This document shows, one piece after another, positions 44,717 to 52,271 of a DNA stretch of 64,000 nucleotides. The translations under genes and the position numbers were made by a program. Below the pieces are notes generated by a model. That model searched no databases. It was not told where the DNA came from and saw nothing but the letters and a program-made list of their open reading frames with translations. Position 1 is the stretch's first letter, and the number at the start of each line of letters is the position of its first letter. Source of the DNA: Niabella sp. (GTDB lineage Bacteria; Bacteroidota; Bacteroidia; Chitinophagales; Chitinophagaceae); NCBI RefSeq assembly GCF_030150205.1, contig NZ_JASLGT010000008.1:434001-498000 (forward strand), read 5' to 3'.

Positions 44717-46000
44717 TTATCTCAGCTTTAAGGTTACGATACATACCACTACCAGCAGGATCTGCAGGATCCAGAATCTGGTTACGATCTTGGACTCATG
44801 GTATCCTCTTTTTTGAAAATGATGATGCAGCGGGCTCATCAGGAAGATCCGCCGTCCTTCTCCATATTTTTTCTTGGTATATTTAAAATACGTTACCTGC
44901 AGGGTTACACTCAGCAGTTCCACAAAGAATACGCCACAGAAAATAGGGATGAGCAGTTCCTTGTGCACAATGATCGCGATGGAGGCGATAATTCCCCCAA
45001 GGGTTAAACTTCCGGTATCGCCCATAAATACCTGGGCCGGGTACGAATTATACCAGAGAAATCCTACACAGGCACCAATCATGGCAGCCAGGAAGATGGA
45101 CAACTCGCCCAGGTTGGGGATATACATAATATTGAGGTAATCGGCAAAATTGAAGTTACCGCTGGCATAGGCGAAGATGCCCAGCATGACGCCGATCAGG
45201 GCGGAAGTACCCGTGGCCAGTCCATCGAGCCCGTCGGTGATATTGGCTCCGTTTGACACCGCAGTAATGATAAACACGACGATCAGGATGTACAATACCC
45301 ACGCATATTGCTTCAGCGCCTTTGGCAGGAAAATAGAATAATCAAGCTCGTGATTTTTTACAAAAGGTATGGTAGTAATCGGAGCCTTGGTAGCTACAAA
45401 GTGCTTGGTACGGTTATTTACCGTTTTTGTGATCACTTCCGTTTCCGGAACACTGGCATTGGGCGTACCAATGTATTCACGCCAGATCTTTACATTGCTG
45501 TTAAAGTATAATACCGATCCTACGGTAATGCCCAACACCACCTGTCCAAAAATTTTAAACCAGCCGGCCAGCCCGTCCCGATCCTGTTTTTTGTACGCTT
45601 CGCCTTTTTCGCGGGCAATGCGTTTGGCACGCAGTTTCAGATAGTCGTCCAGAAACCCGATGGCCCCCAACCAAACAGTAGCAAATAACATCAGCAGGAT
45701 ATACACCGTATTCAGACGTGCAAAAAGTAAGGTGGGTACAAGGATCCCCAGGATAATGATGATTCCTCCCATGGTGGGGGTTCCTTTCTTTGCCTGCTCA
45801 CCCGCCAGACCCAGGTCTCTTACGGATTCGCCTACCAGCCTGGCCCGCAGGATATTGATGAGCCGTTTACCAAATATCAGGGTGATCGTAAGCGCCAGCA
45901 AAACCGCCATCATCACCCGGAACGTAATAAATTCCATAAGGTTACGGCCGGGGAAATTGATGCCGTTCTGCTTAAACCACTCAAATAGATGATATAACAT
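44717..46000 (-). CDS. mraY: Phospho-N-acetylmuramoyl-pentapeptide transferase
   Basis: The 427-residue membrane enzyme shows KKGTPTMGGIIIILGI, the catalytic aspartates in LWLGAIGFLDDYLKL (DDYLK), NGANITDGLDGLATGTSALIG, QVFMGDTGSLTLGG, and MSPLHHHFQKRGYHESKIV near the end. It attaches phospho-MurNAc-pentapeptide to undecaprenyl phosphate (lipid I). Between about residues 180 and 240 there is an insert relative to the 360-residue E. coli enzyme (KTVNNRTKHFVATKAP region), as in other Bacteroidota. Confidence 0.97.
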   Translation of the reverse strand: MLYHLFEWFKQNGINFPGRNLMEFITFRVMMAVLLALTITLIFGKRLINILRARLVGESVRDLGLAGEQAKKGTPTMGGIIIILGILVPTLLFARLNTVYILLMLFATVWLGAIGFLDDYLKLRAKRIAREKGEAYKKQDRDGLAGWFKIFGQVVLGITVGSVLYFNSNVKIWREYIGTPNASVPETEVITKTVNNRTKHFVATKAPITTIPFVKNHELDYSIFLPKALKQYAWVLYILIVVFIITAVSNGANITDGLDGLATGTSALIGVMLGIFAYASGNFNFADYLNIMYIPNLGELSIFLAAMIGACVGFLWYNSYPAQVFMGDTGSLTLGGIIASIAIIVHKELLIPIFCGVFFVELLSVTLQVTYFKYTKKKYGEGRRIFLMSPLHHHFQKRGYHESKIVTRFWILQILLVVVCIVTLKLR

Positions 46001-46012
46001 AATTAAACAATA

Positions 46013-46050
46013 TGAAAATGTGTCAATTTGAAAATTTGAAAATGTGTCAT
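46013..46050 (+). repeat. Dispersed repeat, AATTTGAAAATTTGAA family, inside the dcw cluster
   Basis: CAATTTGAAAATTTGAAAAT flanked by GTGT words, in the 92-base mraY-murE gap. It is the only sizeable dispersed repeat inside the otherwise compact dcw cluster. Confidence 0.65.
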
Positions 46051-46092
46051 CCTGTTATCTATCCGCATTCAACGTCAAACCCTAATGTTTTT

Positions 46093-47553
46093 TTATTTTC
46101 CCAACAATTCAAAAGTTTCCTTCAACACCTCGCGGTCATCAAAATGGTTCCGGATGCCGTTTACTTCCTGGTAGGTTTCGTGCCCCTTTCCTGCTACCAG
46201 CACGATATCGGATGGATTTGCCAGGCTCAGTGCTGTTTTAATGGCCTCCCGCCGGTCTGTTATCGACAAACATTTTCTCCGCGCTCCGGCCGGTACACCC
46301 GCTTCCATATCCTTGATAATGTCCTGTGGATCTTCGTTCCGGGGATTGTCACTGGTAAAAATGATCTTATCGCTATATTCACAGGCCACTTCCGCCATAA
46401 CCGGGCGTTTGGTCTTATCCCGGTTGCCGCCACAGCCTACCACGGTGATGACCTGCTCAAAACCTTTTCTTAATTTTTTAATGGTGGCCAGCACATTCAG
46501 CAATGCGTCCGGCGTATGGGCATAATCTACAATACCGATCACCTTTTCATTTGGAGACACCAGGTATTCAAATCTTCCGGCAGCTCCGCTCAGTACACTC
46601 AGGGCCTGCAATACGGTTATTTTTTCTTCCCCCAGGCAAACCGCCGCACCATAAACCGCCAGCAGGTTATAGGCATTGAATTCCCCGATCAGGCGAAAAT
46701 GCACTTCCTGCTCATCCACCATCATGTGCAATCCCATAATATTATTGTCGAGGATCTTCCCCTTAAAATCGCTGGTGGTTTTTAAGGAATAGGTTTTTAT
46801 GGCCGCCTTTGTGTTCTGTACCATTACCATACCCCGCCGGTCATCCATATTGGTCAGCGCAAACGCCTCTTTCGGCAACTGATCAAAGAAGGTCTTCTTT
46901 ACGCGGATGTATTCATCAAATGTTTTATGATAATCGAGATGATCATGGGTGATATTGCTGAAAATGCCACCTGCAAACTGCAACCCTTCGATGCGGTGCT
47001 GGTGAATGGCATGTGAGCTTACTTCCATAAAGGCATACGCGCATCCGGCATCCGTCATCTGCGCCAGCAGGCGATTCAGACTTACTGCATCCGGCGTTGT
47101 ATGTGTGGCTTCCAGCGTTTCTCCGCCGATGCGATTCTGTACCGTGCTGATTAAACCGCAGGTAATGCCCATGCTGCTGAACAACTGGTACAACAGGGTT
47201 GCAATGGTCGTTTTACCATTGGTACCGGTTACCCCTACCAGCTTTAACCGGGTAGAAGGCTGGCCGTAAAAATTGTGCGCCATGATCCCCGCCGCAGCTG
47301 CGGTATTGGCCACCTGCACATACGCGATATCTTCGCTGCTGTTTTCCGGAAGGGTTTCGCACACCACGGCAACCGCCCCGTTTTGAATGGCGCTGTCAAT
47401 GAACTGGTGCCCGTCTACGCTGCCTTTCACCGCAACAAAAACCGCCCCGGGCTTTATGGCACGCGAATCAATTGCCACCGCACTGATGTCTACAGCCGTA
47501 CTTCCCTGTACCGCCAGCAATTGGGTTTTATATAAGATATCCTGTAACTGCAC
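46093..47553 (-). CDS. murE: UDP-N-acetylmuramoyl-tripeptide synthetase
   Basis: The 486-residue Mur ligase shows GVTGTNGKTTIATLLYQLF, EVSSHAIHQHRIEGLQF, FSNITHDHLDYHKTF, DYAHTPDALLNVL and the C-terminal DNPRNEDPQDII. The DNPR motif is the signature of enzymes that add meso-diaminopimelate, so the cell wall should contain mDAP. Start codon GTG (47551-47553), 9 bases after the ftsI stop. Confidence 0.97.
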   Translation of the reverse strand: MQLQDILYKTQLLAVQGSTAVDISAVAIDSRAIKPGAVFVAVKGSVDGHQFIDSAIQNGAVAVVCETLPENSSEDIAYVQVANTAAAAGIMAHNFYGQPSTRLKLVGVTGTNGKTTIATLLYQLFSSMGITCGLISTVQNRIGGETLEATHTTPDAVSLNRLLAQMTDAGCAYAFMEVSSHAIHQHRIEGLQFAGGIFSNITHDHLDYHKTFDEYIRVKKTFFDQLPKEAFALTNMDDRRGMVMVQNTKAAIKTYSLKTTSDFKGKILDNNIMGLHMMVDEQEVHFRLIGEFNAYNLLAVYGAAVCLGEEKITVLQALSVLSGAAGRFEYLVSPNEKVIGIVDYAHTPDALLNVLATIKKLRKGFEQVITVVGCGGNRDKTKRPVMAEVACEYSDKIIFTSDNPRNEDPQDIIKDMEAGVPAGARRKCLSITDRREAIKTALSLANPSDIVLVAGKGHETYQEVNGIRNHFDDREVLKETFELLGK

Positions 47554-47562
47554 CTATCCGAT

Positions 47563-49695
47563 TTATGCCAGATTTAAAATCACTGCCTGTCCTTTTGCAA
47601 AAGAAGCACCGGGTGCAATCGACTGCCCCTGCACTTTTCCGCTTCCCTGTACTTTTATCCGTAGTCCCATAGGCTCCAGTAAACTGATCGCATCCCGGAG
47701 ACCCATTCCCTTTACACTGGGCATTACATTTGCCCGTACCGTATTACCGGTGATCACCGGTTTAAATTTCTTAGCGTACATGGTTGCCCAGCGGCTTGTT
47801 TGCAGGGAATCTACAAACGGAATGTTCAGCATTCCCAGTACATTCTTTATTGCTGTAGCACTACCTGCGTAAAAGTAGCTGGTACTGTCTGTAGTGCCTT
47901 CATAGCTTTTGGGGGTTTTGCGTTCTACATACATGGAGTAGATCTTGGTTGCGATCTCACGGAAAACCGGCGCTGCCAGCTGTCCGCCATAATACAGGCC
48001 GGCGCCTGCCCGGGTACGGATCACCACAATGCATGAATACTGGGGGTTCTCCGCCGGAAAATAACCGGCAAAGGAAGCCTGGTAAATGCCATGTCCATAT
48101 TTGGTACCGCCATCAGCCACATGTGCCGTACCGGTTTTACCGGCTATTTTAAAAGGTACGCCTTCAAAAACTTTTTTCCCCGAGCCCTCGGTAATTACCA
48201 TTTCCAGGCTTTTTTTGGCCGCCTTTATAGTTGAGGGTTTTGCGATTTCTTCCTCCAATACCCTGGTGCCCATTTGTTTTACCACGATCCCTTTATTCCG
48301 GATGCTGTTTACGAGATAAGGGCTTACCATTGTTCCGTTATTGGCAATTGCATTATATAAGGTCAGCAGTTGCATAGGGCTTATCTGGATGGCATAGCCA
48401 AAACTCATGGTGATCAGGTTCATCAGCCCGCCATGATCCTTTTGAAGCGGCGCAATTTTTGGAGCGGGAACGGAGCTCAGGTCAATGGTCGATTTTTTAT
48501 CCAGGTGATATTTGGTCAGGTATTGTTTAAATTCTTCCGGTTCTTTTCCAAAGGCCTTCATCCCTACTTTTCCCATCCCGATATTTGAACTATGCGCAAT
48601 ACATTCTTCAATCGTCAGTACCGGTTTGGGCATTGCATGCGCATCTGTTACGATCCGGGGGCCTACCTGCATCCGCGCCGAACTGCCCACTTCAAAAAGG
48701 TCGCCCGGCTTTGAAGAACCTTTATCCAGCGCTGCAAGAAAGGCTGCAATTTTCACTGTTGAACCGGGCTCTGTTACCCGCAGGGCATAGTTGTCATTTT
48801 CCCAGTAGGTAGTATCATTCGGCCGGCGCCCCAGGTTGGCCATCGCCTTGATCTTCCCGGTTTTTGTTTCCATTACGATCGCCGTGCCATATTCAGCATG
48901 GGTCGACTGCAACATACGCAGCAATGCCACTTCGGCTACATCCTGCATATTTATATCCAGGGTCGTATAAATATCCTTGCCATCTTCCGGCTCTACCTGG
49001 AAACCTTCCACCGGCACGGCACCACCGGAAATATAACGTACCACCCGCTGTCCGTTCTGCCCGTTGAGCAGGCTGTCGTAGCTCATTTCCAGCCCTACGT
49101 TCATCTTTTTGATCTTGCCTTCGCTGTTCACATATTCCCGGCTTAAGCCAATGGTACGATTGGCCAGCAAGCCAAAGGGCGCAATCCGTTTGTTGGTTTC
49201 ATCTACAATGATGCCGCTTTTGTTCTTTCCCAGGCGGATCAGCGGAAAACTGCGCAGTGCCTTAAAGTCTTCAAACGAGATCTTCTTCTTTAATGCAAAA
49301 TAGCGGCTCCCTTTATTATAAGCATCATCAAACTCTTTGCGATATTGTTTGGCGGTTTTATCTTTAAAATAATCGGCCATCGCCACCGCAAAAGAATCAA
49401 TGTACTCCTTATATACTTTACCATCCTTCTGGCGCAATCCATCCGCCATAAAATCCATATAAATATCAAACTGTGGAAGGGAAGTGCTTAGCATTTGTCC
49501 GTCTTCACTAAAGATGGTTCCCCGGTCGGCATTGATCTCCACGATCTTCTGGTGCATACTGTCGCCCATGCTTCTCCAATGTTCGCCCTGTACCCGCTGA
49601 ATAACGGTTGCCCGTCCCAATACCAGCGTACAAAGCAGCACAATCCCGATAAAACAGAGATACACCCGCCACAATATGTCTTTTTTGATCTCCAC
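47563..49695 (-). CDS. ftsI: Septal penicillin-binding protein FtsI with PASTA domain
   Basis: The 710-residue transpeptidase has one N-terminal membrane segment, a PBP dimerisation domain (about 50-240), and the catalytic domain: EPGSTVKIAAF (Ser at about 313), HSSNIGMGKVG as SxN, and IAGKTGTAHVADGG as KTG at about 518. A C-terminal PASTA domain follows (MPSVKGMGLRDAISLLEPMGLRI). It cross-links septal peptidoglycan with FtsW. PASTA on FtsI is unlike E. coli but usual in Bacteroidota. Start codon GTG. Confidence 0.96.
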   Translation of the reverse strand: MEIKKDILWRVYLCFIGIVLLCTLVLGRATVIQRVQGEHWRSMGDSMHQKIVEINADRGTIFSEDGQMLSTSLPQFDIYMDFMADGLRQKDGKVYKEYIDSFAVAMADYFKDKTAKQYRKEFDDAYNKGSRYFALKKKISFEDFKALRSFPLIRLGKNKSGIIVDETNKRIAPFGLLANRTIGLSREYVNSEGKIKKMNVGLEMSYDSLLNGQNGQRVVRYISGGAVPVEGFQVEPEDGKDIYTTLDINMQDVAEVALLRMLQSTHAEYGTAIVMETKTGKIKAMANLGRRPNDTTYWENDNYALRVTEPGSTVKIAAFLAALDKGSSKPGDLFEVGSSARMQVGPRIVTDAHAMPKPVLTIEECIAHSSNIGMGKVGMKAFGKEPEEFKQYLTKYHLDKKSTIDLSSVPAPKIAPLQKDHGGLMNLITMSFGYAIQISPMQLLTLYNAIANNGTMVSPYLVNSIRNKGIVVKQMGTRVLEEEIAKPSTIKAAKKSLEMVITEGSGKKVFEGVPFKIAGKTGTAHVADGGTKYGHGIYQASFAGYFPAENPQYSCIVVIRTRAGAGLYYGGQLAAPVFREIATKIYSMYVERKTPKSYEGTTDSTSYFYAGSATAIKNVLGMLNIPFVDSLQTSRWATMYAKKFKPVITGNTVRANVMPSVKGMGLRDAISLLEPMGLRIKVQGSGKVQGQSIAPGASFAKGQAVILNLA

Positions 49696-49701
49696 TGCCG
49701 C

Positions 49702-50052
49702 TTAATATTTATGTGTGGTTTGCATATATTGTTCCAATGAGTCTTTTAATACATAAGGCGACTCCTGTAATTCATTTAATCCAAGCGGTTGCAATGCTTT
49801 TGCCAGCTCGCTGGGTTTACTGCGGAACATCACTTCACTCTTCAGGCTCTTGTATTCCCACTGCAGCTCTTTTACATCTTTTGCCGTTGCATTTATTTTG
49901 CGTACCGTTTTATCGGCCATATGTCCGTTATAGATGTAAATGACTGCTAAAAAAGCCAGGTAAAACAAGAAGGGAACCTGTTTTACAATGGACTGGTAGT
50001 TGAGTACTTTTTTCCAGTTCCACCGGAGCTCTTTTTCTTTTTTCTCTGTCAC
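49702..50052 (-). CDS. ftsL: FtsL-like cell division protein
   Basis: The 116-residue bitopic protein has a charged N-terminus (EKKEKELRWNWKKVL), one membrane segment (about residues 28-44) and a periplasmic helix with coiled-coil heptads (KDVKELQWEYKSLKSEVMF), the FtsL layout. Its place between rsmH and ftsI is the conserved ftsL position. Sequence conservation in this family is weak, so the call rests on topology and context. Start codon GTG. Confidence 0.88.
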   Translation of the reverse strand: MTEKKEKELRWNWKKVLNYQSIVKQVPFLFYLAFLAVIYIYNGHMADKTVRKINATAKDVKELQWEYKSLKSEVMFRSKPSELAKALQPLGLNELQESPYVLKDSLEQYMQTTHKY

Positions 50053-50105
50053 TATATAATTATTACACCCCTTCGGGGTTGATTTTTACTATTTGATTGA
50101 AAACC

Positions 50106-51059
50106 TTAAATCCTTTCCGCTACCCTCAGTTTGGCACTCCTTGATCTTGTGTTTTTCTTTAGTTCTTCTTCACCGGCAGTTACCGGCTTCCGGGTAATGA
50201 CGGTAAATACTTTTTCTACCGAATGCTGCACAAAGGGATTCTCTTCTTTTTCTTCAAAACTTCCTTCCCTAAAGAACTGTTTTACCAGCCGGTCTTCCAG
50301 CGAATGAAAGGTTATGACCGCTATACGCCCTCCGGGCTTTACCACTTCCTTTGCCTGTTCCAGCAGGTCTTTCAGCGCTTCTAGCTCCTGGTTTACTTCA
50401 ATACGCAGCGCCTGAAAAACCTGGGCGAAATATTTATTCGGATTTCCTTTTACCACCGGCCGCAATGCATTTTTAAATGCGTCGATGGTTTTTAAAGACA
50501 CCCGGTCCCTGGTTTCAACAATGGTTCGTGCAAGCGTTTTTGCGTTGGTCACTTCCCCATATTTTTCAAACAACTTGTGCAATTGCGGCTCTGTGTAGGT
50601 TTGCAGGATGTCAAAGGCGGTTACCGGCTGCCGGCGATCCATGCGCATGTCCATGTCTGCATTAAACCGGATACTGAATCCTCGTCCGGCTTCATCAAAC
50701 TGGTGACTGCTTACTCCCAGATCCGCCAGGATACCGTCTACCTTTTGAATGGCGTGAAGCCGGAGAAACCGTTTCAGGTGCCGGAAGTTTTGCGGAATAA
50801 ACAGTACCCGGTCATCGGCGGGCAGGTTTTGCGCCGCATCCGCATCCTGGTCAAAGGCCACCAGCCGCCCGTTTGTTCCCAACCGGCTCAAAATAGCGGC
50901 CGAATGTCCGCCTCCGCCAAAGGTTACATCCACGTAAACGCCGTCTGGCCTGATGTTCAGTGCGGCAATAGTCTCCTGCAGCAGTACGGGTACATGGTAG
51001 CCCTCCGGCTGAGCAGCTTCGGGGTCAACAAGTTTTCCTTTTTGTTTATCCTTTGCCAT
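50106..51059 (-). CDS. rsmH: 16S rRNA (cytosine(1402)-N(4))-methyltransferase
   Basis: The 317-residue protein shows YHVPVLLQETIAAL, the SAM-binding VYVDVTFGGGGHSAAIL, DGILADLGVSSHQFDEAGRGFSIRFNADMDMRMD and ITFHSLEDRLVKQFF, all RsmH signatures. It methylates C1402 of 16S rRNA. It is the second gene of the dcw cluster, 47 bases after mraZ. Confidence 0.97.
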   Translation of the reverse strand: MAKDKQKGKLVDPEAAQPEGYHVPVLLQETIAALNIRPDGVYVDVTFGGGGHSAAILSRLGTNGRLVAFDQDADAAQNLPADDRVLFIPQNFRHLKRFLRLHAIQKVDGILADLGVSSHQFDEAGRGFSIRFNADMDMRMDRRQPVTAFDILQTYTEPQLHKLFEKYGEVTNAKTLARTIVETRDRVSLKTIDAFKNALRPVVKGNPNKYFAQVFQALRIEVNQELEALKDLLEQAKEVVKPGGRIAVITFHSLEDRLVKQFFREGSFEEKEENPFVQHSVEKVFTVITRKPVTAGEEELKKNTRSRSAKLRVAERI

Positions 51060-51106
51060 AACTGATCAACCTTTAACTTTTAAAATAACTCCGTTAAAAT
51101 CTGCTG

Positions 51107-51556
51107 CTACAATCCGCCCATAACCTGACTGGCCAGGTCGCTGAATGCATCCGGTGAAAATGAATCAAAGAACTCTTTGTATTTAGTCGTATTCCAGATC
51201 TCCATCCGGTTACCTGCCGGTACCAGTACAATGTCCTTTTCAAGCGCTGCATACTCTTTCAAAGAGGCCGGTAATAAAAGCCTTCCGGCTGTATCAGGTT
51301 CCACAAGGGTAGCTCCATTTAAAAAATAGCGTTTGAACGCACGTACTTTAGGATCAAAATCATTCAACCCGTTTATTTTTTCCGCCAGCGGACTCCAGGT
51401 GCTAAGCGGGTAAAGACTTAAGCATTTTTCAAACCCACGGTTAATCACAAACCGGTCCGCGTCCTCCGGCTGCAGCTGTTTTCTAAAACCAGCTGGAAGC
51501 AGGAAGCGTCCTTTTGCGTCTACTGTTGCCTCGAATTCGCCGAGAAAACCTGTCAT
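51107..51556 (-). CDS. mraZ: MraZ transcriptional regulator
   Basis: The 149-residue protein has two SpoVT/AbrB-like repeats: FLGEFEATVDAKGRFLLPAGFRK and GATLVEPDTAGRLLLPASLKEYA, with the DxxGR motif in each. MraZ binds repeated sites upstream of its own gene and controls the dcw cluster. It is the first gene of the cluster. The 700-base region before it contains DnaA-box-like sequences rather than an obvious array of MraZ sites. Confidence 0.95.
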   Translation of the reverse strand: MTGFLGEFEATVDAKGRFLLPAGFRKQLQPEDADRFVINRGFEKCLSLYPLSTWSPLAEKINGLNDFDPKVRAFKRYFLNGATLVEPDTAGRLLLPASLKEYAALEKDIVLVPAGNRMEIWNTTKYKEFFDSFSPDAFSDLASQVMGGL

Positions 51557-52241
51557 AAACCGGGATGCTTTAAATTTCTACTAAACTTAACACAAAATAA
51601 CACTTTTTCCCACTTACTGACCAAATTTCACGCCACTTCATTTATCCACAAATTGAAATCGGCTGAAATGCAGTACAGTATTAGGTTCTATCGATTTTAA
51701 CGAGTGTTTGGGAGTTTTCCATGTGGATATACTGCACAAATATGTGCATAACCTCTGAAAATATCCATAAAATATGTGCAAAAAGCTATCCCCTGTCACA
51801 AAACACAACAACTAAACCATCATAATCAATAGGTTAGTTAATTCCTAAGAAAAATAGCCTGCCAGGAAGTTTATCCACATTTGGTTAAAAAACGGTGTTT
51901 TTTCAGTACCCGGAAGTCTGTACTCCCCTATTCTTTATTCTCCGTACCCAAACGTTTTTTCACCAGGATATCGCAGTCAACCGGCTTTTTTGCACATACA
52001 ACCGATCGTTCTCAAACATTGATCTATCAAAAGAAGAAGCGCATATGAAGAAAGGATACGGAATAAATCCCAACACCCTGATTCCTCAAACACAATGACC
52101 ATCGGCTGATGCAGCGGGCATTTTCAGCACCCTGTTTTGTCACAACAATCTCATCAAAAATCACCGCATCTGCCCCAGCTCCATTTACATATTCATCCCT
52201 GCCTGTATCCCCGAAACGAATGCAAATCACTGAATTCGTCG
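51557..52241. other. Gene-free region with a cluster of DnaA boxes between divergent mraZ and metG
   Basis: Perfect TTATCCACA 9-mers at 51642-51650 and 51871-51879 on the plus strand. 8-of-9 matches on the minus strand: ATATCCACA at 51722-51730 and TTATGCACA at 51743-51751. Weaker 7-of-9 matches lie at 51761-51769, 51775-51783 and 51988-51996. The region is AT-rich, with no credible gene. It may be a replication origin or a DnaA-controlled regulatory region. Confidence 0.6.
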
Positions 52242-52249
52242 TACTTTTG
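52242..52249 (+). promoter_or_regulatory. -7 element of metG
   Basis: TACTTTTG matches TAnnTTTG. It ends 7 bases before the ATG at 52257 and 22 before the ATG at 52272, favouring the latter as start. Confidence 0.5.
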
Positions 52250-52271
52250 CAGACTAATGCAAGAACAATCC

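Noticed and set aside
51895..52098. 67-codon frame upstream of metG
   Set aside because: Phe/Thr-rich, no motif; overlaps the DnaA-box region, and no promoter element precedes it.
52137..52271. 45-residue N-terminal extension of metG
   Set aside because: His/Pro/Ser-rich sequence unlike any MetRS N-terminus; it would lie upstream of the TAnnTTTG promoter element at 52242-52249.
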